Assembly: GCA_964035795.1 (NCBI GenBank)
Contig: OZ038321.1
Span: forward strand, 14,377,971 to 14,441,970
From: Pterobdella sp. o SKG-2022
Lineage: Eukaryota; Annelida; Clitellata; Hirudinida; Piscicolidae
DNA: 64,000 bases
Reading direction: 5' to 3'
Positions 1 to 14,500 of this stretch are shown in pieces. Position numbers and translations under genes: made by a program. A model generated the notes under the pieces. It did no database searches. It was given only the letters and a program-made list of their open reading frames with translations, and had not been told where the DNA came from. Position 1 is the first letter of the stretch. Every line of letters begins with the position of its first letter.

Positions 1-3000
1 TTTGTTGAAAACCATCAAAGTATTAATAAATAATCTTCATTGTTTCAAACAATGTTTTTTTGTTCCAAAAATTTCACCGATCACCATAAAGAATTGAATA
101 AAAACAAACAAAAGCATGAAATTTTCTCATTCTTTTTCATTGTTCATTCTATATTTTTTTTGTCCAATAAATATTTATTACTGCAAAGAAAAATCATCTA
201 GCTGCTTAGCAATAGATCTGAACAAGGCAACAAACGACAAAGCTCCAAGTCACATGTTCTCATCGCAATGCAGCATGAGAACATCATTGAAATATCTCAC
301 TTTCCAGTGGTTTTAATTCACGATTCAAATAATAATTTTGTTAAAAATGTTAGAAGAACTTGGAAGACTTAAGAAATTAAATTTTAATTTTCTTTCAATG
401 TCATCCCAAAAGGCTTTGTGCCTGATGAGTTATTCAATGCTCACAAGATGGAAAAAATTAATGAATTCAATTTAGAAATTTAAAAGTTTCTAAATAGAAC
501 TTTAAATACTCTAAAAGATTCGGTTATATAAGTTTCACTTGATATTCAACAACGATTGACAAACCACGATGCATATAAAACGCAGAAGTCTCATCAAAAG
601 AACTCGTTATGAACCTGGAAGGTCCATTTTCACTGGCACTTGACCAAATTGTGGCGAACTTCTAGAAAGAATTATAATATCAGCATTAATAAAGACCACT
701 AAGCTATATAGGGCCGATTAAGTTCATCAAATGACATACGTGTAAAAGTATGTTTATTATGTTTTCTATTTATTTATTTTGTTTAATGCTCATTGTCTTA
801 ATTACAGTAAAAAGTTGAAGTCATATGAGTTTTTTTTGCACTCAGTTATATGTAGTTTGGTCGCTTATAGAGGCCATAGAAACCAGTATTTCTTTAAACA
901 TGCTCAAAGTGCTAGTATAGTTTAGCATCGTTTTGATGGTTTTTATTTAAATAGCAATTCAGTAAAAAAAATTATTTAATTATAAAATATAATAAGCTAT
1001 TTTTAAATCTAATATTTTTCCAAAATATTCAAGTGCAAGTTTTTTAGAGACATCTTATGTATCTTTTTTTTATATTATTTGAATAACTTTTTATTTTCAA
1101 TTTTTTATGAAGAATTTTTGATAAATTTATTTTAAAAAAACTGAAATTTTCAATAAGTTAACTTTACCATGAATCATTAGTAGTGTGAGTTGAATATTCA
1201 AAATGGAAATCTGGTCTTAATAGTTTTTTTTTGTCTTAAGAATTCGGAAATAATTATAGAAGATTAACTAAACTAGCCTATTAACAAAAACGATTTGAAT
1301 CAAACACTTTAATTAACTGAATAATAATACAAAGCTTTTCGTAAGTTGAACTCACATTATCAATTATAGAAGATGCTTCACATTTGCAATGATGTTAAAA
1401 ACACTATGCTGATATTTTTGTGATGATGATGAATGGTTATGATCTTGATAAAATGAAACAGAAAATGGAGATGAATATAAATATATCACGAAACATTATT
1501 TATATTATAACAAATATTCATAAAACAAGGAGTATCCCAATTTTCTTCTGTTAATTATAACAAATGATTATAGTTCGGTGGAAATGACATTTGAAACAAA
1601 AGTGAAAAAAATTATATCAAAAGTCATCTCTAAATTTTTCTTCAAAGTTACTCTTGAAAATTTAATAATTTTTTTTTGGGATTTTTCATTTTTTTTTTAA
1701 TTTTTTATAACTCATTCATTTCAACTTGTCGTTTTTATCCGCCATTTATATAAATATTTTTATGCTTACTCTACATGCATTATCAACTTTCAATTTTATA
1801 AAAAGTTTCATTCAAGAATTGAAGTTTTGTTGTTTTGAGAATTTTTATTTTTCATTTCCATGTTTTTCGTTTTGTTCAAGCGGTTTTGTTTATAGCGGTT
1901 TTTTCATTTTATTTCTTTCTAGACCAAGCTTGAAGTTCAGATGGTTGAAGAAGCATCAGACAGCTGGTAGCCTTGAAAGTCATCAAGTTCAATGCACTTG
2001 TTATTACAAATATTTTTTGTGTTGTTTGCGAAACGCAAACAAGATAAAAATGTTAAAACAAAATTTCAATGCTAAAAGTTAACATTTAATTTATCAAAGT
2101 TCAAGTTTTTTGCAACTTTATGGAAATATTGAATTTTTGTAATTTTGAAAATGTAGACTGAAAAGGCTTTTTTTTTGTTTATTTTAAAGTATTCCACTAC
2201 TAATTTGTTTTATAACGGAAAGATCAGTCTTAACTTTTTAAGAATGGGAGTTCAAACTGAATAAATGATAGAAAATTATGATAAAAAGTTTTTTGGTGTG
2301 AAATAATTTGAAAAAATTTAATTGTAGGAAAGTATAATTTTAAAGCTCATAGAAGAAAAATCAACGAAGGAAAAATTCTGAAATTCATTATGAAAACTGT
2401 AATTTAGAACAGTGAGTTAAACTACAGTACTTCAAAGTTTTTTATATCAACTGGAATATCACAAGTGAGTTCGAAAAGGTTTAAAGCACATTCGCGAAAA
2501 TAATAACAGAAACAAACACTCCATTGATGAGAGCTTGAAGTCCTTAAAATCAAACTATTAAAAAACGGACCAGAAAAATTAAGATAAAATTTGGAAGATC
2601 AATTGAAATAATCATACACTTGGGAAACATTAGAAAAATAATTTTTCGAATTAACTTTGTTTCAAAAGCCATAATTGCTTGAGAGAAGTGTTAAATTCAT
2701 CTGACCTAGAGCATGTCCAAACGTATTCAAAGCCACTGCCAGAAAAAATTTAAACGTTAAATCCACTTGATACTTCAAAAAAATTTCTGCATGCTTCAAA
2801 ACAAGAAAAAAATTTCATTTAGTTTCGAAAAGTCTTTTAGATATAAGCTTTGTTGCTAGAAGCGCTAATTGAGCAGATTTTTCACACTTGGACGTTTTAA
2901 TCATTCAATTGTTTGCGAGAAATTAATTGTTGTTGCCGTGAGTCTCGTCCAAACTTGATTTGATCAATTGTTGTTAAATGAAATAATCTTAATTTTTATT

Positions 3001-4763
3001 TTATTGAAATGAAATATTAGAGTATAAAAATATATTGATGTTATTTTGTTAAGAATAGAACTATGTCTAATATTTTATTATATAAAAAACAAAAAGTTTA
3101 GATAAATTACCCGTTAATATAGTTTAGAACCCAATACTCATTTTCTAAATAAACTTAAATCTTATAATATTAAATTCCAAACAGCTATAACTAAAATTGA
3201 TATTCACAAAGCTGTTACTTCATATTCAATTATTATCATTTCTGTTTTTTTTAAATTACATTATTCTTTTTATTTTACCATTTTTTAATACAAGTTGCTG
3301 CTGGGCAGAAACCTTGCTTTTTTATAAATGAATGGAATCAGACCAATTTTTCATTCAAAATTTCGGTTTTAATCATTCATCAATTTTAATAAAATTTATA
3401 AAGAATTCTTTTACCAAGTTTTTGAGTACAATATGAACTTATAAAACGTTATAGCTTTTCAAAATAATAACTTCATTGTGAAGTAAAATATAACTTGATT
3501 CAAGCTTCAGGGAAACCTGTCAGTTTCGTGATCTTTGTAAACATTATGGGTTTAAATTTTATTCAAATTCAAACAGAAAATTTTTTTCCAAGTATATTTT
3601 TCATTTTCAGAATAACTCAAGTTTCCATTTTCTTCATTATTTATTTATATTACTCCAATCGTACAAAAGTGTTGTTCAACTTGATGTTAGTTCGAATTCG
3701 AAATAAATGCTAAAACTTTCGGTTAATTTTATATAGGAGCTTGTAATAAATATAAATTTTTTATATGAATTTTTAAAATCATAATCAATTTATCTAAGCA
3801 ATTATTCAAATAAATTTTCTATGGTCTTCTGTATCTTATATATCATTTTGCTAACAACCCCATATAAAATAGATAAACTCAAATCCAAAACCTCACACAT
3901 GTCCCATTTTGTACAGTTAAAAACCGGTAAGTCGCTCATCTTTGTCAATTATTTAAATAAAATATCACCATTATTTCATCAATCTCAATTACACCCGTAA
4001 TCACACACTCATCATTATACCCCGCTTAAGCTCTTTCTGCCAAATTATTTTTATTGATCTGTGACTAGGATCTTTTAAAACATGTCTTAATGAGCAGAGA
4101 AGCTATGTGCCAAAAATAACTCCAGATTCAGTAAGATTAAAACCAGAGTGGTTGAAAGTAGCTGTTGAAAAAGTGGAAGGTTTTGGTGAAAAAAAGTAGA
4201 CTTGTGAACTGAGCTGAAAGCTGGGTCAAAATATGAAAAACAAGAATCCTGATGAAGTTGAAAACAAGAGTCAAGATAAATATTTTCAAACGAAAGAAAG
4301 GATAATAACAAAATAAATTGTTAAATGTTTAGTAAAGATTTAAATGAGAATTTTACAGATATTTTAAATCAAAAATAACGAGACACTTGTTACGGAAAAT
4401 TAGCGAAATCCATTTTTAATTGTTTCCTTTAGTTTCTATTGCTATAAATAGAAACATTTAAAAACCTTACTATACAGCTACAAAAAAAGTTTTATTCTGT
4501 ACATATATATAATTTCAATAAAAAAAGAATAATACAAAGTTCTATCAAGCAGTTATATGAATACAATTGTTTTGTCAAAGCATCCAGAAATATTATTTTT
4601 CACCTGAATTTTTTTTTATTCTGAGTATTTTTTTATATCTAACGTTAGTACCACAATAATGTTAGAATGTGCTTTTATATTACTAAATATTTTAGCCACT
4701 TAATCTTTCCGAGAAGCAATTCACCTGGTAAAAATAATGTTTTTTGTTATAGTTTTTGAATGT
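1..4763. other. AT-rich stretch without a recognisable gene
   Basis: I see no supported gene here. Short open frames exist, for example around 116-316, whose first residues look signal-peptide-like, and 1726-2082. They have no recognisable family motifs, and poly-T/poly-A tracts explain much of their hydrophobic or Lys/Phe-rich content. The plus strand between about 260 and 700 has a weakly coding-like look interrupted by stops, which could be an old pseudogene or transposon fragment that I cannot name. Confidence 0.5.
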
Positions 4764-4873
4764 AAAAAATGAGTACATTGAATTGTAAAGCAGTTTGCCA
4801 GCTGTAATATTAATTATTTAAAATTAATATTACAGCTGGCAAACTGCTTTACAATTCAATGTACTCATTTTTT
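4764..4873. repeat. Perfect palindrome with 52-bp arms and a 6-bp loop
   Basis: Positions 4764-4815 are an exact reverse complement of 4822-4873, separated by ATTTAA at 4816-4821. The arms have mixed sequence (for example CAGTTTGCCAGCTG), so this is not simple AT repeat. A perfect inverted repeat of this size can extrude a cruciform or form a long hairpin RNA. No open frame or transposon terminus is visible next to it. It could be a recent fold-back replication product, a snap-back element, or a source of hairpin RNA. Confidence 0.9.
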
Positions 4874-5714
4874 TTGTCCTTATTCAAATTAGATACCACA
4901 AAACTCATATAAAGTATACATTTTATGACGAGTGACAATAATTTTTGTTCAGGAATTTTTTTCAAAGGTTTCATGAACGTTTAATAGGTATTCTGGGTAA
5001 AAAAGAAAAAATAGAACTAGTCATATTTATTAATTGAAGAAAAAGTCTAAAAAAAGCTGATAGAGCTAAACACAATGGTTCACAATTTTATAAATTCACG
5101 AAGCTTCAAATTCACTGTGAGATCTCCATCAAAAGACCTGATTATGGTATCACTTGCCATTTTCTCTCGATTGAAGCCATTTTCTGTTCTTACACACATG
5201 AGAAATTAAAGATATTTATACGAATCATGGAGAAATCAACTGAAAAAAGAACAAAAGGTCTCTAAAAAACGGTATTTTCATAGCCATAAAAGATATTTAC
5301 AATTTTTCACTCTCGTCTTCAAACGCTCTTATTTAGATTTAGGATTTTTTTACAGATTACCTTAATTGAGATCACTGCATGATGGTATTAACGCATTTTT
5401 GATTCTTTGATCTTTTTTCCAAATTCAAATAGAGCATTTTTAATTAATACATGAAGATGTATTTTCAAAAATTTTAAAAGTAAACATTTTTTAAAAATTG
5501 TTTTTCAATTAGTTTGAACGTTATTATTTATATATATTTTCATATAACAGCTGAAACTGACGAAGACTGAGAATTTTGAACCCGTATAAACCTCAAACGT
5601 GTTTTTCAATTTTTCAAACTACTATCCATTTCTGATATTTTTTAATAAAGGAGAGATTACTAATTCAACTTATTTTGCAAGGTAATGTGCATTTTCAAAG
5701 CTAACATTGATGTT
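4874..5714. other. Intergenic, nothing recognised
   Basis: AT-rich sequence between the palindrome and the SINE. Both strands are broken by stops and I see no family motif or RNA gene. Confidence 0.5.
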
Positions 5715-5878
5715 GTGTAATGTAATGCGGTATTTATAAAGCGCTTTTCTTTATAGATCAAAGCGCTTGCTACAAATTTAATGTAGCGAAAACACACTGT
5801 GGAACAGGTGCTAATTGTCGGCCCACGCGGGATCGAATCCGGTAACTTTGAATAATTAGTCTAATGCTCAACCATTGG
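5715..5878 (-). mobile_element. tRNA-derived SINE, minus-strand copy
   Basis: Read on the minus strand, this carries the end of a Pol III box A (CAATGGTTGAGC), a box B (GATTCGATCCC) about 35 bases further on, then a body that contains TTCCACAGTGTGTTTTCGCT and GTAGCAAGCGCTTTGATC, and it ends in an ATTAC-type repeat. The same order is found at 35488-35676 on the plus strand. The 5' end is cut just inside box A compared with that copy. It is a repeat, not a functional tRNA gene. Confidence 0.8.
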
Positions 5879-8800
5879 TCATTAATATTTATATGAAAAA
5901 CTAGTATCAAACACTTGAAATTTGAGAATATGTATGAAACTAGAATTGAGTTCAATAATAAACAAATGAAACCTCTCAAAACTAATCATTTGAAACCCTC
6001 AGTGGCTTAAAATAGAAGCACAAAAAAAAACATGAGCGCTGCGGACATGGAAACCATTTGAAAATTAATTTTCTCTATTTAAATTATCAATTTAAAAATC
6101 TTTGTGTACAAAAGTTTATCAAATAAAAAAAATTTTGAGCTTAAAATATATTATTTGAAGTTTATAGAAATATTTAGTTAAATTCCAAATAGTATTCTGA
6201 ATGTTACAATAGTGGCATTTCAAAGTTTCATGAAATGAAATATTTTCAGTTTTTGGTAATTGCTTTCAAGATCGTTTGCTAGAACATACAGTTCACATTT
6301 AGCAACATATTACTGGCCTTGATAAACTTTAACATATAATTTATTTCAATTTTCACTTTTCAAAATTCTAAAAATTTTTTTCAAAATTGGATAGAAATTT
6401 TTTTTAGACCATTAACTTTAATATCACTTTTTAGTGTGTTGCCACCAAATAAACAATTTTATTGCACTTGTAAACTAATTTTTATCGTCTTCAAAACTAA
6501 TGGACCAATTGTAGATGTTTCTAATATTCTTTTTAATTAAAAATTTAGTTCAAAACTTTACATCCGGTTTAACCTTAAAAATAAAGAGTTTTCACTCTCA
6601 TTTTTTTAATTTTGAAAACTCTATTCTAAAGGTTATGAGATTTTGAAAAAATTTATTTCCTAAAACGAAAACTTGAATTCATATGAAATCTGTGAGTCAA
6701 CAAAGTTTTTGTGAAAAAATATGCAAAGGCATTTGGCTAACAACTTCAAAAGGATAAAACAAACAGCAATCAAACATTATGCATTTCTGACGTGACATGA
6801 CACACGAAGAAAAAGCATTGTTTAGAGTCGAATTAACAAATAACTATCACAATGGCTGAATCACTTCAGCTTTAATTCCATTTCTGACTGGTTTTTCATC
6901 CTTGTCTTTGTTGAATTTTAATAACTTTCAATTTAACATTAAAACTCCCAGAAAGCTTATTTCCAAAACCTTTTGAATTCCTTGTTATGAACATTTATAT
7001 TTTATATATTATAAGATCTCTTCATACGTTTTTTTTAAATAACTGACATAAAAATTTAAAAATCATTTCTATTATTAAGAAATGCCTTCTTAAAACATTA
7101 AAAATTATTGGATTATTTGTCGCAGAGTTATTGTCATATCTAAATATTTTGTTTGCTTTTCATGAAGTACGCCATAAAAAATATTTTTGCTAGATAAGAA
7201 GTACGTTTTCTACTTTTATCTATAAATGGTAGTTTGCGGATGTTCTAAGCAAGTTTTTGTATTATTCATAAACTTTTGGCTTCTCAATCTTTTATAGTTA
7301 TATTTTCTAAACATTATTTAATTTCAATAAGAAATTAAAATATCAAATTTTTCAATGCTTCCTAAAAAAATTCAAAAACTCAGTTTTTATTCACCTAAAA
7401 TGATAAATTTGAAAACCAAATGAAGTTAAAACAGCAAAAGAATTTGCAACTTAATTAGCATTTCGATTTCTTCTCTAGACCCCCCCAGGGCATCCCTTTA
7501 AAATACTGTTTTTTACGCAGATACGATTGACTGATAAGCCAGTCTACTATCTCGTTTTGAAGATTTGTTGAATCCAATTTCAAACAAAAAGAATATTTTC
7601 TGATATGAAATGTCTCCAAAAATTAAGGTTTCTCACCCTTTTATACATAAAGTACCACTTTTAGAATGTATTTTTCCAATTTTGAAAAATTTAAAAAACT
7701 TTATTTGACACTAAATAAAACTTGTAAAAAAGTGAGTTTAAATTTATTCAAAATTTTCAAGTGTTTTTAGCTTGAAAGTTGTGGGATTAAAAGGTTTATA
7801 AGCGTCCAATTAATTTATTAATGCTTGCATCATATTCTAGCGATCTTTCTTATCAAATGTTACATGAAGCTATTCAAAATTTCAAAATTCCATTCTTATT
7901 ATAATAATTTCAAAAGCTGTGTCTTGGTCTTTGTTTTAATTTTTTCAGATTTTAAAATAAAATTGTGAATTATAGGATAATAAAATGTACAAAAAAAATA
8001 ACTCAAAAACTCAAAATGGAGTTTTAAAATTTTAAACATCTACTTAAAAAAACCAGAAAAAAAGCGATGATTAATGAGATGGATAAAATTTTAAGTTTCG
8101 ACACCTCAAGTTCATCCAACCTCAATGTACTTGCAAGCTTATGCTCCTTTTATATATATATAAATAATTTAATTAATAGTTTAAATTGTTTCAAAATTCT
8201 CTCTGGGTTGTCTAAAAACAGCATTCAATAAATAAAATTTTTTTGAATTTTATCAATTGAAATAAATCAAAAAACATTGTATGGTCATAAATAAAACGTA
8301 TCAACATTTTGTGCTTTTGTCTTCTGTAACCTCGAGAATTTTTTTAAAATAAAGAGAATTTACGTTGCAGCTTGGAATTTTTTATTTGATTTATTTTTCA
8401 ATTATTTAAAAAAAGCTGTATCCTTGCCATATAACAACATCTTATTCAGAGATTTCCAAACTTTGAGAAGTTTTATAAATGTGACAACTCTGCTTTTATA
8501 AAAAATTTAAACAGTCATAAGCGATTTTGTAATAGATGCACACTAAAAAGTTTCGAGATAGAAAAAAAAGATTATTTTGAGAATTATAAAAGCTTATCGA
8601 GAAGTCAATATGTCGCAGTAGAGGTGGTAGAGTTTTTATATGTAACATAAATTTGAAAATTACTTTATCAAGTAGGACCAAAAAATAAAAGTGAAGCAAC
8701 TTCATTTAAAGTGTTTTTTAGAGTTCAATTTAAAGCGTAGTTTTTTTTTCTTCGGTGTTGTTTAGTATCTTTTTATAATTTTTATTTTTTCTGAAAAATA

Positions 8801-9762
8801 CCAGCTTTTTTTAATACAACGAGCATTAATGTTGTTTAATCATGTAAAAAAGCTCTTCTTTATTGCATTCTTATGGTCAATAAATTACTCTAAGGTTTTT
8901 TCTACATCTTGTAATTATATATTTCTCAAAAATGTTTCACTAGGTTTTAATCTTCTTATCAAGGATGACATTTTTCATCAAAAACAATGTACAATTTCTC
9001 GTAACAACCTTGACTAACTAACCTTTATAATGATCCTTTAGAGAATATTTTCCATTTAAAATATTATTTTACTTGGAAATTTTAATAAAACAATTCATTC
9101 ATATTCTTACTTGATCTGTGTAGGATTTAGTCAGAGACTCAAATTTTTTTTCAAATAAATGTATCAGTTTCAAATTTCATATACAAAACATGGTTTTTGT
9201 TATAAAGTTTAAAAAATATTTCATGCTTATGTGAATTCCGAAAACAAGATCGAAGCAACTATTTTCTCTCAAATTTTCACAAAATTTTTGAGATTCTTTT
9301 TCAAATAGAGCAGAAATTTTAAAAGCAATAGAAAGTTTGACGCTTAATAGTTACAGCTATCAATTTTTTATTTAAATTTTGCTACAAAAAGAAGTTTTCA
9401 AAACCCAGTTTCCAGTTTTATCCATTTCCAACTTTAATTCTTTATTTCGGCATTCAATTATGTGATTAATTTTTTTAAATATTTTGTTTAAAACTCGTTG
9501 GAAAGACAATTGTCATAACTTTGATTAGAACCATAACAACGCCTTAAAACAGGTTGTTTCGGTTCTGAATTTCAAGTTTTAAATGAGAGTTTGGATTTTA
9601 TAGATGTATTTCATATTAAATGTTATTTTATTTAGATTAGCATTTCAAAATTGAAGATTTAGCTACAATGAAACACAACAAAAATAGTCAAAAGCTTGCG
9701 GTTAACTATGAAGTATAATAATTTATCTATAGAAACTCCTAGTGTGAGAAAATGCAAAAATT
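5879..9762. other. Intergenic, downstream of the chitinase gene
   Basis: No gene can be supported. Short frames such as 8496-8705 (minus) and 8829-9017 (plus) lack motifs. A minus-strand AATAAA-type hexamer near 9626-9632, about 130 bases beyond the chitinase stop, could be its polyadenylation signal. Confidence 0.5.
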
Positions 9763-11508
9763 TCAAAGCAACTTCTTCAGAAGAGGGTAAGGTGTCAAAG
9801 AACTACAAAATGTTCCTGTAATGTGATATAGTTTGAAAAAGAGTATTTAAAAATAAATGAAAATTTTAATTTTAACATCTTCTCGACTACTCGAAGCCCA
9901 CCTCTGAAATCATCCATATCAGTTGTCCACACCATGACCCCACCAAATCCATTGTTTTTCACGTAGTTATACTGTGGTTAAAAAAATTCACGTCCCATTT
10001 ATAAAAAACACAATCAAACGTTGTTAATTTAGCGTATATTTGTTTGAAATCATTGAAGTAATGTGAATGTTCAAACATGAAACCTTAATTTCAAAGCTTC
10101 TCTCATTATCGTATCCAACCCAAGTATTTCCATACACTAGATAAGGCACTTTGTGCGTTTCAGACCATAGGTCTTTGGTGATCGAGTTTTTCCGTAAAGT
10201 GCAAATCTTCGAGGTTAATTCAACTTCATTAAAACCGTGTTTTTGATCAAAAACTTAATATAATTTCAACAAAAAAACATCAACTCGTTACAGACCTCAT
10301 AGTAGGCTAGGAAGCCAGCCTCCCTGGTGTAAGTGCCGGCTGGGCAAGGTCCCGTGGTGGGAGCTCCTATGCCATAGCTGTTAGAGTTTGACAAGGTGAA
10401 GCATCTGCCATACGAAGCCAATCCTATTGCTATTTTGCTTTTTTCTAAGCCCAGCGACACATAATAGTTAGCGCTCCAATTCTGAAATTTCAAAGTATTG
10501 AAAAATTCTTTTAAAAAATTTGTTAGTTTTGAATATTGATATTTTTACTGTGTTCAAGATGTCTCCAGGATTAGAGAAGAGAGGAGATGAGAATCCCGTA
10601 ACAGATTCCCATGATCCGTGGTAATCATAAGACATGAGATTTGCAAAATCTAAATACCTTCAAGTTTTGTTTTTCTCTCATAAATATAAATTGAAAAAGT
10701 GAGAAACTTAGCAACTTCCAATGAGAAGGTATGCCAAAAAGACGACTTACTTATTCAACTCGGACACTTCGTACCCAGCATCAATGACTGTCTTCCCAGC
10801 AGGAATGGCAGCAGATAAAATGAAGGTCAAACCTCTGTCGTTTATGACTTGTCTGAATTCCTTAGGTTCAGTTATAAAAGTGTAATAAAATTTCATTAAA
10901 ATGATTTAAATTTATATGCCTGAAGAAAGTACGCAATTTTCATATTAGGGCACAAACTTTCATATAATCATGAAAAAATGCACCTTCAACAGCAGACTGA
11001 AGCGCTGTTTGTCATGGGCGGGACTCCCTCTGGACCCCGGATACTCAAAGTCTAAATCAAGTCCGTCAAAGTTTCGGCTCTGTACAAATTGTATGCTTGA
11101 ATCAATGAAAGTGAGCCTGGTTTGAGTAGTTTCAAGCATTTTGGACATTTCAGTTGTTCCTGCATTCCAGCCTCCCACAGCCAATAAAGTCTTGAGGTTG
11201 GGATGTGTCTGCTTCAGGTTGTTCACTTGTTGATACCTGGTTTTTAAATTGTTGAATTATAGCTTGTATAATATAAGTTCATACATAATGAAAAATTTCT
11301 TCTGTCTTTAAAAAATGTATTGAATAATGCTCAAAGACTCACATTGTTTCGTCATTCCACTCATAAGTTTGCAGTTGGTAGTTGCTCAATGTTGCAAAGG
11401 CGAAGATGATATGTGTGCACAGGGAGGCATCAATGTTAGAAGGCACGTAAGTCCCTGGAGATGGTCGGTACTGCGCCCAATTCGTGTAGTAACATAGCTT
11501 CATCAAAT
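9763..11508 (-). other. GH18 domain C and C-terminus of the triple chitinase
   Basis: Exon lengths are 166, 253, 110, 109, 186, 123 and 70, then the 53-base terminal exon 9763-9815, which encodes [16 protein letters not shown] and a TGA stop. The catalytic motif FDGLDLDFE is intact. The last GH18 strand ends in WTTDMDDF and the cap has the Cys and YPLL seen in other family members, which supports the terminal exon even though it is short. The second half (for example the [16 protein letters not shown] exon) is partly homogenised with A and B, while the 10084-10206 exon is distinct. Confidence 0.87.
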
Positions 11509-14500
11509 CTTTTTTTGTACATTTGATGTAAATTTAGCTAAAATTATTTTAGTTAACAATAATTATTTTTTTACTCGAGTTATTGGGGTTTTGAACTGAG
11601 GTAGTTGTAGTTTGAATGGGAGTAGGGGCGAGTGTTGTCAAAGGCCCAAGATCAGTGGCGAGTTTTGTCAAAGGCCCAGAAGTTGTTACACTAAATTAAA
11701 TTATCATAGCTGTCAATAAAAAATTCTTCATTACTTCAAAACATAAAAAACCTCAAGCTTAAAGACTTTATTAGTGGATACAAACCACTTTGGCATGTAC
11801 CTGTGATTGAAAAAACAAACATTATGTTTTAAAGACCGTTTAAATATTTTATAGAAGTGAATAAATTTTCTTCTATTTTTAAATATAATGTTTCCAGACC
11901 GAAGAAATCGTCCATATCCACAGTCCAAATAGACCATCCAGCAAATTGGTTGTCGTCGATGTACTTGAACTGTTGAATGGTAAAGAAATATTTGTGTTTC
12001 AAAGATTAATGGATGCTTGAGAAGTTTCAATTTTTCAAAAGTTTTTTGTTATTATTGTGACATTCTCAATTCAAATTTTGAAAAAGAAAATTCTATTATA
12101 TAGTTTTGTATATTTTTAAATAGAGTTTATCGACCGATTGATTTGAAAATTATAAATATTTGATGATTTTTCAAGACGAATCCTTTGTATTTTTATGAAT
12201 AAAATTAGTTTTAAAAATTTTCTTATTGAATGTTTTCATAGTATTTTGAAAATATTGTTTTCAACCTTATTAGCAAAGCTCTGCTGGTCGTCATACCCCA
12301 CCCAAGTATTTCCCAGCACCAAATAAGGAACTTTGTGCACATCCGACCAAACTCTTTTAGAACTAGGGTCTTTAGCCATTTGACAAATCTGAAATTTGAT
12401 AAAAAATAGAGTTATATTACTCAAATAACTGCATACACGACTTATGCAAATTCGAATTTTAAAAAGTGACATGATATTTTAATGAATGTTGTGACAGTGT
12501 TTGATTAACTACAGTTAAAATGTTTCGTTGAAAAATTTATTCCACTATGAGTCATCATAAAAACCAATTCTTTTCATATCTATTGTTTTTGAAAAAACGT
12601 CGATCTTTTTTTGAAAATTAAATTGTTTTGAGTCGACAAAGGATTTAAATATTGAAAAAGTCCGATGCATCATTAGGTTTATCAAATTTTCAAAGTTTTT
12701 TGGGTTTTAAAAAAGCATCAAAAGTTATTCCTGAATATTGAAGTGTTTTAAGTTGGGGATGTTGCATCGTTAATTATCTGCCGATTAATTTTTCACAATG
12801 AATTATAAAAACTCAGACCTCATAGTAGGATAGAAAGCCAGCCTCCCTGGTGTAAGTACCGGCTGGGCAAGGTCCCGTGGTGGGAGCTCCTATGCCATAG
12901 TTGTTAGAGTTTGACAAGGTAAAGCATCTGCCATACGAAGCCAATCCTATTGCTATTTTGCTTTTTTCTAAGCCCAGCGACACATAATAGTTAGCGCTCC
13001 AATCCTGTAGTTTAATGTCATTAGAAGATTTGAATTTATCCTATTTCTCCACAAACCAATAAAAAGAGTTATAACCGTGTTAAGGTTGTCTCCAGGCTCG
13101 GCATAGAGGGGAGATGTGAGTCCCGTGACAGAATCCCATGACCCGTGGTAATCGTACGACATGAGAGTTACAAAATCAAGGTATCTGCATTGCAAGGCAA
13201 ATTTAATCATGATCATTTTTTGTAAAAAATATCTTTATTACTTGTTAAGCTCTGTGGGTTCGTATCCGTTATCGATTGTGGCTTTTGCAGCAGGAACAGC
13301 GGTAGTTAACAAAAATGTTAAGCCTCTGTTGCTTATTACTTGCCGAAATTCCTTAAGGTTATTAGTGCTAGTATATAAAAAAATTTCAATTTTTTTTAAC
13401 TAATTCAACTTAGTATCATATATTTAAAACTTCAGTCAAAACAATACGTAATTTTTTCAGTTTAAAATAGAATAGAACTTCGTATTTGAGAATAGATTTT
13501 TATATAATCATGAGAAAATGCACCTTCAACAGCAGACTGAAGCGCTGTTTGTCATGGGCGGGACTCCCTCTGGACCCCGGATACTCAAAGTCTAAATCAA
13601 GTCCGTCAAAGTTTCGGCTCTGCACAAATTGTATGCTTGAATCAATGAAAGTGAGCCTGGTTTGAGTAGTTTCAAGCATTTTAGACATTTCAGTTGTCCC
13701 TGCATTCCAGCCTCCCACAGCCAATAAAGTCTTGAGGTTGGGATGTGTCTGCTTCAGGTTGTTCACTTGTTGATACCTAGTGTTTAAATCGTTTGATAAC
13801 ATTTTATACTTTTAAAATCTTTTACGTAAAGTAAAAATAATAACCCATTTTTGTCCAGTATATATATATATATAAATTTAAGTAGTTATTGGTTTATATT
13901 TTACTGAAGCAAGTAATTATATTTCTTTATTCATCATCAGGTTCTCATTAGCCAATGAATGTTCACTGATTTTTCGATTAATTTTTTATGATATTTGAGC
14001 TTAAACTTGTCCAAAACTCAACTGATGAATGCTTCATATTTGGCGAACAAAAAAAATTATTGCAAAATTTTCAATTCAGGCATAATAAGTTGTAATTATA
14101 ATTTTAAAAAATTAAAAATATTAATCTTCAATTTTAACACGATGAAGACCACAGAAAATCATGTTTTTGTTAAATCATTGAAAAAATCTATCTTTTTCTC
14201 AAAATCCTTGAAGCAATTTGGCATTTTAGAAAGAAACGTAGCCATTGATGAATTGATCATAAATATTTGGGGCATCATGCACTCAAACAGTTTATCGAGG
14301 ACAAACAGTTTTATGCATTGTCCGGCTCATCACGTTATGGCTATAATCTTGACCTGTATTTTCGAAGAAAATCATCAGATCAACGGGAAGACCCACAGCT
14401 AAGATCAAAAGTTGCTTTGAATATGTTGGGTTCGTTAGAAAAACCACTATTCCACATTGTTTTTTTTAAGCTCATTTTCAAGTTTTTCAGCATTTGTTAT

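Noticed and set aside
116..316. A small secreted-protein frame
   Set aside because: The hydrophobic start could be a signal peptide, but the rest has no motif or Cys pattern and no splice context, so I did not list it as a gene.
1726..2082. A 118-codon plus-strand frame
   Set aside because: It has no ATG at the frame start, no family motif, and Phe/Lys-rich residues explained by T and A runs.
13859..13874. A TA microsatellite
   Set aside because: It is too short to be informative in DNA this AT-rich.
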